Source: Clostridia bacterium (GTDB lineage: Bacteria; Bacillota; Clostridia; Oscillospirales; CAG-272). Taken from it: DNA of 8,253 bases. The stretch spans positions 1-8,253 of the forward strand of contig JAGAFQ010000029.1 in assembly GCA_017612495.1 (NCBI GenBank), in the 5' to 3' direction. The first letter of the stretch is position 1. The number at the start of each line of letters is the position of its first letter. The notes under the pieces are model-generated. The model ran no database searches and had not been told where the DNA came from. It saw nothing but the letters and a program-made list of their open reading frames with translations. This document shows positions 1 through 6,840 of the stretch, in pieces. The position numbers and the translations under genes are program-made.

Positions 1-71
1 GATACCGTTTTAAGCGTTGCGGGAAGAATGGATTCCTCGTTATACATCGGAATCACAAGGGAAAATCTCAT
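1..71 (-). CDS. Family 2 glycosyltransferase, N-terminal fragment (runs off window)
   Basis: Reading leftward from an ATG at 71-69, the first 23 codons give MRFSLVIPMYNEESILPATL followed by KTV. The pattern of a short hydrophobic strand, then IPMYNEE, then a helix starting S/I-L-P-x-T-L is the typical opening of a GT-A fold family 2 glycosyltransferase, where this strand forms part of the nucleotide-sugar pocket. A ribosome binding site (AAAAGGA, about 9 nt before the ATG) supports the start. It begins 20 nt after the stop of the M23-like gene on the same strand, so the two are probably cotranscribed. The acceptor, sugar and any membrane segments lie outside the window. Such enzymes usually build cell-surface polysaccharide or glycolipid (family knowledge); the specific role here is unknown. 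Confidence 0.8.
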   Translation of the reverse strand, partial: MRFSLVIPMYNEESILPATLKTV

Positions 72-91
72 AATATTAAGTCCTTTTGTAA

Positions 92-1726
92 TCAGTTGCC
101 GGGGGTCAGCATATTGATGCCATCGCCGTCGCTCCATACAAGGTAGGGAGATACGGGAATGTTTTCGACAAGCATACCGATATATCCGGTATTGTCGGAG
201 GCAAAGCCGGTAGCACCCGTCGAGCCTATGACGGCGCCTTTGTTAAGAACGTCGCCGACTTTGACGTCTATCTTGCCCATGTGCATATAGATCGTTTTAA
301 GTCCGAGGCCGTGGTCGATGACTACCGTGTTTCCGCCGTAGGCGGTGGAAGCGGCATAGACGACCTTGCCGGCATTTGTCGCATACAAAGCCGTGCCGCT
401 TTGCGCGTTGTATTCAACGGTGTCGGAACGGTACATGTTCGCTGTGTCGTTATTGGTGTAGCGATAATGGCCGAAGCCCTTTGTGAGCGGCGCGTCAATG
501 CCGATGCCGAAGACGGGATCGGCTGAGAAATATACGGTCGTCTGGCGTTCGGCAAAAGCGGCATCCAAAGCGTCGGCGAATGCCTTTAAGTTTTCTTCGG
601 AGCGTAAAGCCGCTTTATCTGTGGGAACGGGATTCTCAAAATTGCGGAAGTTTCTTGCGGCGACGATCTCAAGATTCATCGTCTGTGAATGCTGACCGAC
701 CGTGGCGGTCAGTTTGTATTTTCCTGCGGCGGTATCGAGAGTTACGGGCAAAAGCGCACGCATATATTCGCCGTCTGCGTAGAATACGGGAGCTGTGGTG
801 AGCGCCGGCTCCGATGTTATTGAGATCTCGTCGTCAACATCGACGTTTTGCGCGGTGATCATAACGAAGCTGCCGATCTCGACTGTCGGATGTGAAAGAT
901 AGAATGCGGCGGGAGCCTTTGCATCGATAAAGAACTGATATGTTGCTTCGCCTCTGCCTGCAAGGGTCGATGACTCATACCATTTTGCCTTGACGAACGC
1001 GGTGAAAACGGAGCGCTCGTCGATGATGAGATTTGAGAGCTTGTCATAGGCATCGTTGAAAACGACCTTGCCTTCGGCGTTTTTGATCTCGATCTCGATA
1101 GAATCGGGAACGGCGGAAAAATCGAGAGATATAGCATCGGCGGTGATAGAGGCAGTCTGCTCATCGGTCTTTGTATTGATGGCGGGATTTATATATTCGC
1201 CGGAATATATCTTATATGCCCACGAAGCGGTGTTCGGCACGATCTCCGTTTTGCCGACCGAAAGACGCGGGAACGCCGCGCCCGGATAAATGCTTATGGC
1301 ATAGGGAGATTCGAGAAACTTTTCGGCACAGCCTTTCGATATCGAATATGCCGCGCCCGTCTGATCGACGTAGTAAGCCTCTGACGGGTTTGCGCTTATA
1401 TAGTAGTGATATTCGGCGATATCGCCGTGCTTATCATATCTTACCGTGAAATAGGGAGAGTCTTTTACGGGGTCGGGCAAAGAGGAAACGGAACGCGCGG
1501 TGGTATTCATCTCCGTCAAAAGCGAGATGAATTCATCGTCTACCTTGTTCTGCCTGTCTATCATATATTCGGTGCCCGCAAGGTCGCAAAGCTCGATTTT
1601 ATCGACCGAGCGGTCGGTTACCGTGCCGTTTTGCTCCGAAATAAAGTAGCCTATTGCGATATAGGTCGGTATGAAAAGTAAGATGATGCCGATTATCGCC
1701 AAAAATTTTTTATTGCCGTTGTTCAT
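92..1726 (-). CDS. Membrane-anchored protein with degenerate M23 (LytM) peptidase domain
   Basis: 544 residues. Residues 8-29 form a single hydrophobic segment after a short basic N-terminus, so the rest is probably extracytoplasmic. Residues about 45-260 are unrecognised and about 270-357 look like an Ig-like beta domain. Residues about 409-531 are an M23/LytM fold, recognisable from GTALYATNAGKVVYA, a VVIDHG strand (H472), YMH (H482), VKVGDVLNKG and GSTGATG. The zinc site is broken: the first His of HxGxD is M431 (D435 is kept), and the final HxHFE is T513-G-Y515-I-G in a gap-free alignment. Peptidoglycan cleavage is therefore unlikely; a scaffold or activator role, as known for EnvC and NlpD, is an inference. 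The start at 1726 is preferred over an in-frame ATG at 1774 because it has an AGGA motif 5 nt upstream and gives a clean N-terminal anchor, and because 1774 lies upstream of the predicted transcription start. A glycosyltransferase follows after 20 nt. Confidence 0.85.
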   Translation of the reverse strand: MNNGNKKFLAIIGIILLFIPTYIAIGYFISEQNGTVTDRSVDKIELCDLAGTEYMIDRQNKVDDEFISLLTEMNTTARSVSSLPDPVKDSPYFTVRYDKHGDIAEYHYYISANPSEAYYVDQTGAAYSISKGCAEKFLESPYAISIYPGAAFPRLSVGKTEIVPNTASWAYKIYSGEYINPAINTKTDEQTASITADAISLDFSAVPDSIEIEIKNAEGKVVFNDAYDKLSNLIIDERSVFTAFVKAKWYESSTLAGRGEATYQFFIDAKAPAAFYLSHPTVEIGSFVMITAQNVDVDDEISITSEPALTTAPVFYADGEYMRALLPVTLDTAAGKYKLTATVGQHSQTMNLEIVAARNFRNFENPVPTDKAALRSEENLKAFADALDAAFAERQTTVYFSADPVFGIGIDAPLTKGFGHYRYTNNDTANMYRSDTVEYNAQSGTALYATNAGKVVYAASTAYGGNTVVIDHGLGLKTIYMHMGKIDVKVGDVLNKGAVIGSTGATGFASDNTGYIGMLVENIPVSPYLVWSDGDGINMLTPGN

Positions 1727-1765
1727 CGGTTCCTGCCTCGTTAATAATATATTTTTACAACATAT

Positions 1766-1794
1766 ATTATACATTCTTGCGCATACAAGGTCAA
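1766..1794 (-). promoter_or_regulatory. Sigma-A type promoter for the M23-like gene
   Basis: On the minus strand TTGACC (plus 1789-1794) and a perfect TATAAT (plus 1766-1771) are separated by exactly 17 nt. Transcription would start near 1759, about 33 nt before the chosen ATG at 1726. This position excludes the longer start at 1774. Confidence 0.75.
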
Positions 1795-1842
1795 GAGGTT
1801 TTGATGCGGATATAATAAATTATAAATAAATTGACAAAACTC

Positions 1843-1871
1843 TTTCATTTTCAGAACAAATCGTATATAAT
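1843..1871 (+). promoter_or_regulatory. Probable promoter for the ThyX-like/vanY unit
   Basis: A perfect -10 box TATAAT at 1866-1871 lies 34 nt before the ATG at 1906. With a 17-nt spacer the -35 would be TTTCAT (1843-1848), which is a poor match. A perfect TTGACA at 1831-1836 is 29 nt from this -10, too far for a normal promoter. The -10 is convincing and the -35 is not. Confidence 0.4.
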
Positions 1872-1894
1872 ATTTTTAACCCCAAAAACATTTT

Positions 1895-1900
1895 CGGAGG
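1895..1900 (+). promoter_or_regulatory. Ribosome binding site deciding the start of the ThyX-like gene
   Basis: CGGAGG lies 5 nt before the ATG at 1906. It makes this the start, rather than an in-frame ATG at 1831 that lies upstream of the -10 box. Confidence 0.85.
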
Positions 1901-1905
1901 TCGCT

Positions 1906-2532
1906 ATGATAAAGGTTGAAAGAATTTCGGTACTCAATATGGATAACGCCGTAAGAGGAGCCCGCAACCCCTTGAACAGCTGGGATAAGGGCGACAGTTA
2001 CTATGAAAACGGAAAGTTCATACTCGGCGAAAACGACAGATCTTTGGCGCGCCGTCTTTGCACGGCAGGCACCGATCACAGAAAATTCATAAGACAGATC
2101 ATCGTCTGCGCCGACATCACGGCTCCGCTCTATTGGTGGAAAGAATTCGATACATATAAAGTCGGCACGGTCGCAAATTCCACATCTACCATGCACAAGA
2201 TACACGCAAAGCCCATCGAGATGAGCGATTTCAGCTTCGATCATCTGACGCCCGCATCAAAAGAGGCGGCAGAGAAGTTTGTCGATTATATCGAATCGGT
2301 CAGACTCAAATATCTCGAAAACAAAGAAAAAGAATATTGGTATGATCTTATACAGCTTTTGCCGTCAAGCTATAATCAGATGCGAACGGTCACGATGAAT
2401 TATGAAAACCTTTCGAATATGTATTATGCAAGAAGAGCGCATAAGCTTGACGAATGGCATACGTTCTGCGATTTTATCAAGGAATTGCCCTATGCCGACG
2501 TTATGATAATGACAAAAGAGGAAGAACAATGA
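1906..2532 (+). CDS. ThyX-fold-like protein lacking the ThyX signature motif (function unknown)
   Basis: 208 residues, no signal peptide or membrane segment. Aligned by eye with my memory of the Thermotoga maritima ThyX sequence (flavin-dependent thymidylate synthase, about 220 residues) it is collinear. NAVRGAR (14-20) matches the N-terminal AVRAAR, and A73-P74 matches the AP before the signature. LP (152-153), T163, N165, L169, N171, R176 and W184 match the C-terminal LP..T.N...L.N....R...W block. However, the FAD/dUMP signature RHRxxSxNExSxRY is replaced by a stretch beginning TYKVGT (83-88), and the conserved His before it aligns with Q64. Homology to ThyX is moderately supported, but thymidylate synthesis is doubtful. 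The alternative is an unrelated conserved Clostridia protein. It overlaps the downstream carboxypeptidase gene by 4 nt (ATGA), so the two are probably translationally coupled. Confidence 0.65.
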   Translation: MIKVERISVLNMDNAVRGARNPLNSWDKGDSYYENGKFILGENDRSLARRLCTAGTDHRKFIRQIIVCADITAPLYWWKEFDTYKVGTVANSTSTMHKIHAKPIEMSDFSFDHLTPASKEAAEKFVDYIESVRLKYLENKEKEYWYDLIQLLPSSYNQMRTVTMNYENLSNMYYARRAHKLDEWHTFCDFIKELPYADVMIMTKEEEQ

Positions 2533-3827
2533 CAAATATCCCGCAAAACGGCACAAAGGATCAAAAAGCGGCTGACGAGCAGCGCAAAAGACGTGAGCTG
2601 AAAACAAAGCAGCTTGCCGAAAAAAGACACAGAAAAAACAAAGCTACCGCGGTATTTTTCGCGGTCGTCATCTTGCTTGCGGGCGTGATATCGGCGTCGA
2701 TACTTTTCGATATTTTCTCTTCGCGCTCGGGCGGCAAAAACGTTCAGCTTTCGCTTTATATCGGCGATGAAAAGTATGCTCTGCAAAAGAGCGACTATAT
2801 AACAGACGGCGAAAAGTATATAAACTTTTCAAAGATCGCAAACGCGCTCTCGCTAACGCTATCGGGGCAGGGTGACACCTTGCGCTGCATTTGCGGCGAC
2901 GACTATGACGACTATGCCGAATTCTCGAAAAACGACGGCGCCGCCGTCGTAAACGGCTCGAAGATACGTCTTTCAAAGCCCGTGCTCTGCAAAAACGGCG
3001 AATATTACGTTCCGCTTGCGTTTATCGAGAATTATACAAAAGGCATAAGCATCGAAGAAGATCTTGAAAACCGCAAAATAACGGTATCTTTCCCCGACGG
3101 CAAAGAAAACGTCGGCTTTGTGCTGAAAAAATCGGAATCGCTCGATCCCGTTTCGGATGAGGGCGGCATAGGAACGCTCGATATGGGCTTTTCGGCGGAT
3201 CTTTCTGCTTATGAAAAATATATGAATCCCGAAAACGCGGGCGAATATCTTATTCTGGTAAATTCCTCGAACCCCCTCGGCGCAGATTATGTGCCCGAAG
3301 ATCTTTCAGACGTTGCCGATACCCGAAAGGACGGCAGAAACGTTCAGAAAATGGTGACGGACGCCGAAAAGTCGCTCGAAGCGTTTCTCATCGAGGCAAG
3401 GGCTCACGGCTACGGCGATATCACCGTAACGAGCGCATACCGCTCCTATGAATATCAAGCCTCGCTCTTTTCTTCATACATAGACGGTGAAATGGCTGAA
3501 AACCCCGCACTTTCAAAAGAAGAGGCGACAAAGATAGTCGCCACCTATTCGGCATATCCCGGCACGAGCGAGCATCAGACGGGACTTTGCTGCGATATGC
3601 ACAATATGGCATCTGCACAGACCTCGTTCGGCAATACCGACGAGGCAAAATGGCTTGCGGCAAATGCGTGGAAATTCGGATTTATTCTGCGTTTTCCCGA
3701 AGACAAGACGGATATCACCGGCATCATCTATGAGCCGTGGCATTTCCGCTTTGTCGGCAGATATCACGCAAAAAGGATATACGAGGGCGGCTTATGCCTT
3801 GAAGAATATATCGCATCGGCAAAATAA
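2529..3827 (+). CDS. VanY-type D-alanyl-D-alanine carboxypeptidase (M15B), membrane anchored
   Basis: 432 residues. It has a charged, helix-prone cytoplasmic tail (1-39), one transmembrane segment (40-60), then about 71-190 resembling a copper amine oxidase N-like domain (GEKYINFSKIANAL and NGEYYVPLAFIE motifs), often used as a surface or wall-binding module. The C-terminal half (about 255-425) is an M15B/VanY peptidase: TSAYRSYEYQ at 301-310, zinc ligands H349 (SEHQTG) and D356, catalytic E402 and ligand H405 in YEPWHFRFVG. All active-site residues are present. Family enzymes remove the terminal D-Ala from peptidoglycan stem peptides outside the membrane. The ATG at 2529 overlaps the previous stop and has GAGGA 6 nt upstream; an in-frame ATG at 2454 would lie inside the upstream gene. 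No vanR/vanS or vanX lies nearby, so a housekeeping wall role is more likely than glycopeptide resistance. Confidence 0.92.
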   Translation: MTNIPQNGTKDQKAADEQRKRRELKTKQLAEKRHRKNKATAVFFAVVILLAGVISASILFDIFSSRSGGKNVQLSLYIGDEKYALQKSDYITDGEKYINFSKIANALSLTLSGQGDTLRCICGDDYDDYAEFSKNDGAAVVNGSKIRLSKPVLCKNGEYYVPLAFIENYTKGISIEEDLENRKITVSFPDGKENVGFVLKKSESLDPVSDEGGIGTLDMGFSADLSAYEKYMNPENAGEYLILVNSSNPLGADYVPEDLSDVADTRKDGRNVQKMVTDAEKSLEAFLIEARAHGYGDITVTSAYRSYEYQASLFSSYIDGEMAENPALSKEEATKIVATYSAYPGTSEHQTGLCCDMHNMASAQTSFGNTDEAKWLAANAWKFGFILRFPEDKTDITGIIYEPWHFRFVGRYHAKRIYEGGLCLEEYIASAK

Positions 3828-3831
3828 ATAT

Positions 3832-3883
3832 CGGCACGGAGAGTGAAGAGGATGAAGAAATTTTCACTTTTCGTGCCGTTTTT
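3832..3883 (+). terminator. Rho-independent terminator after the vanY-type gene
   Basis: CGGCACG (3832-3838) pairs with CGTGCCG (3872-3878). The stem continues through 3839-3849 with 3861-3871, including three G-U pairs, for about 18 bp in total. The loop is about 11 nt (3850-3860), followed at once by TTTTT (3879-3883). It begins 4 nt after the stop codon and closes the 1906-3827 unit. Confidence 0.9.
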
Positions 3884-3884
3884 G

Positions 3885-3913
3885 TTGAATTTATTATATT
3901 ATTATGTTAAAAT
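3885..3913 (+). promoter_or_regulatory. Extended -10 promoter for metG-tatD
   Basis: TTGAAT (3885-3890), a 17-nt spacer ending in TGT (3905-3907), and TAAAAT (3908-3913) make a TGn-extended sigma-A promoter. It lies directly after the terminator. Transcription would start near 3920, giving a 5' leader of about 70-90 nt, too short for a T-box. Confidence 0.75.
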
Positions 3914-3970
3914 ATATGAAATCATCCCGTAATATCGGCATTACCGTCGCCGAAACGAGCCCATAAAAAG

Positions 3971-3998
3971 AAAGGAAGCTTTCGCCGAGTGTGAAAGC
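3971..3998 (+). promoter_or_regulatory. Shine-Dalgarno followed by a hairpin in the metG leader
   Basis: AAAGGAAG (3971-3978) is the only good Shine-Dalgarno here. It is followed at once by an 8-bp hairpin: GCTTTCGC (3978-3985), loop CGAGT, GTGAAAGC (3991-3998), with one G-U pair. The in-frame ATG at 4000 lies 1 nt after the hairpin, while a GTG at 3991 sits inside the stem. A folded spacer could bring the Shine-Dalgarno near the ATG, or could limit translation. The fold is read from the sequence; the effect is inferred. Confidence 0.5.
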
Positions 3999-5967
3999 GA
4001 TGGTCATAAATATGTGCAAAGACTGTAAATGTGACAACAACGGCAAAGAAAAATTTTATCTTTCAACGGCGATAGCCTATGCTTCGCGCAAGCCTCATAT
4101 CGGCAACACCTACGAGGTCATTTTGGCGGATGCCGTTGCGCGCTATAAGCGTTTGCGCGGATATGACGTCTATTTTCTCACCGGTACCGACGAACACGGT
4201 CAGAAGATAGAGGACTACGCAAAAGAAAAGGGCGTATCTCCCAAGGAATACGTCGATTCCGTTGCCGGGGAGATAAAGGCGATATGGGATAGGATGAACA
4301 CCACTTATTCGAGATTTATCCGTACGACGGATGAAGATCACGAGAGGGTAGTTTCGCACATTTTCAAAAAGCTCTATGATCAGGGCGACATCTATAAAGG
4401 CGCCTATGAGGGCTGGTATTGCGTTCCGTGTGAATCGTTCTATACCGATACGCAGGTGGAAAACGGACGCTGCCCCGACTGCGGAGCAGAGGTACACCGC
4501 ACAAAAGAAGAGGCATATTTCTTCAGAATGAGCGCTTATCAGGATAGGCTGCTCAAATATATCGAGGATCATCCCGATTGGATAGAGCCCGAAAGCCGCA
4601 AAAAAGAAATGGTGAACAACTTCTTGAAGGCAGGTCTTCAGGATCTTTGCGTTTCGCGCACGTCGTTCAAGTGGGGCATTCCCGTATCTTTCGATACCAA
4701 GCACGTAATTTATGTTTGGATCGACGCTTTGTCGAACTATATAACAGGTCTCGGCTATGACGTTGACGAGCAGGGCGAGCTCTATTCAAAATATTGGCCC
4801 TGCGACGTTCACATCATCGGCAAGGATATAATGCGCTTCCACACGATCTATTGGCCCATTATCTTGATGGCGCTCGGTCAGCCGATGCCCAAAAAGATCT
4901 TCGGCCATCCGTGGTTTTTGTTCGGCAACGACAAAATGTCGAAATCGAAGGGCAACGTTTTGTATGCAGATGAGCTTGCCGACCGCTTCGGCGTCGATGC
5001 GGTAAGGCATTACTGTCTCTCCGAGATGCCCTATAACACCGACGGCAATATCACGATGGAGGCTATGGTCACGCGTTATAACACCGACCTTGCCAATAAC
5101 CTCGGCAACCTCGTTTCGCGCTCCGTCGCCATGAACGAAAAATATTTCGGCGGCATCGTTCCCGCTCCGAAAAAGAAAGAGGACGTGGACAGCGACCTTA
5201 TCGCATTTTCGCTTGACTGCATCAAGCGCTGCGAAGAAAATATGGACAGTTATCACGTTTCTGATGCCGTCGCGGCTCTTTTCGAGCTTTTCGGCAGAGC
5301 GAACAAATATATAGACCAGACCTCCCCGTGGGTGCTCGCTAAAAACGAGAGCGACAAAGAGCGCCTCGGCACGGTCATTTACAATCTTTTGGAAACTATC
5401 CGTCTCGGCGCATCCATGCTCGAATGTTTCCTGCCCGAAACGGCGCAAAAGATATTTGCGTCTTTGGGCTGCGATTCAAGAGAACTTAAGTTCGGCGCGC
5501 TCAAAGCGGGCACGAAGGTCGAAAAGATCGACGCGCTCTTTGCAAGAGTTGACGGCGAAGAGATAATCAAAGAATTTGAAGAAAAGAAAAAAGCCATTTT
5601 GGCGGCAAAGGCCGAAAGAGAAGCAAAAAGCGCTCCCGAAAAGCTCCCCGAGATAAGCTTTGACGATTTTATGGCAATAGAGCTTCGCGCCGCAAAGGTG
5701 CTTGAATGCGAAAAGGTCGAAAAATCGGAAAAACTCTTGAAACTCAAGGTCGATTTGGGCTATGAGCAAAGACAGATAGTGTCGGGCATCGCAAAGTTTT
5801 ATAAGCCCGAAGACCTTATCGGCAAAAAGGTCTGCATCGTGGCAAACTTGAAGCCGGCAAAGCTTATGGGCATCGAGAGCCACGGTATGCTTTTGGCATC
5901 CGGCGAAAAGGATGTCAAGGTCGCATTCCTTGACGATTCGGTCGAACTCGGCGAAAGAGTCAGATAA
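3991..5967 (+). CDS. metG: Methionyl-tRNA synthetase with C-terminal tRNA-binding domain
   Basis: Cytoplasmic class I synthetase that charges tRNA-Met with methionine using ATP. Numbered from the GTG at 3991 it has 658 residues, a normal length. Visible signatures are HIGN (36-39, the HIGH box), GTDEHGQKI, a zinc knuckle with CVPC (144-147) and CPDC (161-164), the KMSKS loop (315-319), and PWVLAK (446-451) in the anticodon-binding helical part. A charged linker (about 523-553) leads to an EMAP/Trbp111-like tRNA-binding OB domain (about 555-658) that usually mediates dimerisation. The start is uncertain: GTG 3991 is 14 nt from the Shine-Dalgarno, ATG 4000 lies just past a leader hairpin, and ATG 4012 (MCKDCKCDN) gives a Cys-rich N-terminus but lacks its own Shine-Dalgarno. 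The widest start is listed. tatD follows after 10 nt, an order also known from Bacillus subtilis (metS-yabD). Confidence 0.97.
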   Translation: MKAMVINMCKDCKCDNNGKEKFYLSTAIAYASRKPHIGNTYEVILADAVARYKRLRGYDVYFLTGTDEHGQKIEDYAKEKGVSPKEYVDSVAGEIKAIWDRMNTTYSRFIRTTDEDHERVVSHIFKKLYDQGDIYKGAYEGWYCVPCESFYTDTQVENGRCPDCGAEVHRTKEEAYFFRMSAYQDRLLKYIEDHPDWIEPESRKKEMVNNFLKAGLQDLCVSRTSFKWGIPVSFDTKHVIYVWIDALSNYITGLGYDVDEQGELYSKYWPCDVHIIGKDIMRFHTIYWPIILMALGQPMPKKIFGHPWFLFGNDKMSKSKGNVLYADELADRFGVDAVRHYCLSEMPYNTDGNITMEAMVTRYNTDLANNLGNLVSRSVAMNEKYFGGIVPAPKKKEDVDSDLIAFSLDCIKRCEENMDSYHVSDAVAALFELFGRANKYIDQTSPWVLAKNESDKERLGTVIYNLLETIRLGASMLECFLPETAQKIFASLGCDSRELKFGALKAGTKVEKIDALFARVDGEEIIKEFEEKKKAILAAKAEREAKSAPEKLPEISFDDFMAIELRAAKVLECEKVEKSEKLLKLKVDLGYEQRQIVSGIAKFYKPEDLIGKKVCIVANLKPAKLMGIESHGMLLASGEKDVKVAFLDDSVELGERVR

Positions 5968-5977
5968 GGTAAGTGCG

Positions 5978-6781
5978 ATGCAAAGCCCTTTAATATTCGA
6001 CTCCCATTCGCACTATAACGATCCGCGCTTTTTCGGCGACGAAATGAACGATCTCAAAATGAGCCGCGACGAGCTTATCGCGTATCTTTTGAAAAACGGG
6101 GTCGGCAAGATTTTGTGCGCGGGCACCGATATTGCGACCTCGCGCGAATGTATCGAGCTTGCCGAAAGATTTGACGGCGTTTATGCCGCGGCGGGGATAC
6201 ATCCGCACGATACGGAGCTTGTCAAAAACAAGGCGGAATGTATAAAAGAACTCATCTCGCTTTTAAGACACAAAAAGGTAGTGGCTATCGGCGAGATAGG
6301 TCTTGATTTCCACTACGATTTTTCAGACCGACTTATCCAGATGGAATGGCTCGATTTGCAGCTTCGCCTTGCGAAAGAGTGCAATATGCCCGTTATCATC
6401 CACGACAGAGAGGCTCACGGCGCGACTTACGATATCATATCGAGATATCCCGAGGTGCGCGGCGTCATACATTCTTACAGCGGAAGCGCCGAAAGCGCCG
6501 CAATGCTTGTCAAGCGCGGATATTACATCTCTTTTTCGGGCACGGTCACGTTCAAAAACGCATCGAGCGTGGTGCTTGCGGCAAAAGCGGTGCCGCTTGA
6601 CAAACTTTTGATCGAAACGGATGCGCCCTATTTATCTCCCGCGCCCAACAGAGGCAAGATAAACCACAGCGGCAACCTCGTTTATACGGCAGAAAGGATC
6701 GCCGAAATAAGGGGAATATCGACAAATGAGGTCATCGAGGCGACGTATAACAACGCAAAAACACTTTTCGGCATCGAATAA
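5978..6781 (+). CDS. tatD: TatD family metal-dependent DNase
   Basis: 267 residues, typical for the family, cytoplasmic. It is an amidohydrolase-like TIM barrel with metal ligands in the usual order: H10 and H12 (FDSHSHYND), E106 (GEIGLDFHYD), H142 (VIIHDREAHG), H165 (GVIHSYSGS) and D215 (LIETDAPYLSP). TatD enzymes are Mg-dependent 3'-5' exonucleases acting on DNA, linked to DNA repair and fragmentation; the substrate here is not shown by the sequence. The ATG at 5978 is 10 nt after the metG stop with a modest AAGGT 7 nt upstream, so translational coupling to metG is likely. An upstream in-frame ATG (5912) lies inside metG and is unlikely. In Bacillus subtilis the homologue is followed by rnmV and ksgA; here those genes are absent and a MinD-like gene follows. 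Confidence 0.95.
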   Translation: MQSPLIFDSHSHYNDPRFFGDEMNDLKMSRDELIAYLLKNGVGKILCAGTDIATSRECIELAERFDGVYAAAGIHPHDTELVKNKAECIKELISLLRHKKVVAIGEIGLDFHYDFSDRLIQMEWLDLQLRLAKECNMPVIIHDREAHGATYDIISRYPEVRGVIHSYSGSAESAAMLVKRGYYISFSGTVTFKNASSVVLAAKAVPLDKLLIETDAPYLSPAPNRGKINHSGNLVYTAERIAEIRGISTNEVIEATYNNAKTLFGIE

Positions 6782-6789
6782 TATATCAC

Positions 6790-6818
6790 TTGCAAACTTC
6801 AAAGCCTTGTGATATTAT
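6790..6818 (+). promoter_or_regulatory. Extended -10 promoter for the MinD-like gene
   Basis: TTGCAA (6790-6795), a 17-nt spacer ending in TGA (6810-6812), and TATTAT (6813-6818) make a TGn-extended promoter 9 nt after the tatD stop. Transcription would start near 6825, leaving a very short leader. No terminator is seen after tatD, so read-through is also possible. Confidence 0.65.
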
Positions 6819-6840
6819 TAGATTGAAAGAGAGAAAGACT

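Noticed and set aside
281..1681. Several plus-strand open frames opposite the M23-like gene
   Set aside because: They are low-complexity shadow frames with no recognisable motifs or good ribosome binding sites, opposite a gene with clear domain structure.
1831..1871. TTGACA and TATAAT as a single consensus promoter
   Set aside because: The 29-nt spacer is far beyond the 16-19 nt range, including that of MerR-type promoters.
2529..3827. Glycopeptide (vancomycin) resistance gene
   Set aside because: The protein is VanY-type, but no vanR, vanS, vanH, vanA/B or vanX gene lies nearby. VanY-type carboxypeptidases are common housekeeping wall enzymes in Firmicutes.
3920..3990. T-box or SAM riboswitch in the metG leader
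   Set aside because: The leader from the predicted transcription start is only about 70-90 nt, with no T-box consensus, specifier stem or terminator/antiterminator pair.
4063..5883. Long minus-strand open frames opposite metG
   Set aside because: They mirror the metG reading frame and its codon bias, and show no protein-family motifs or initiation signals.
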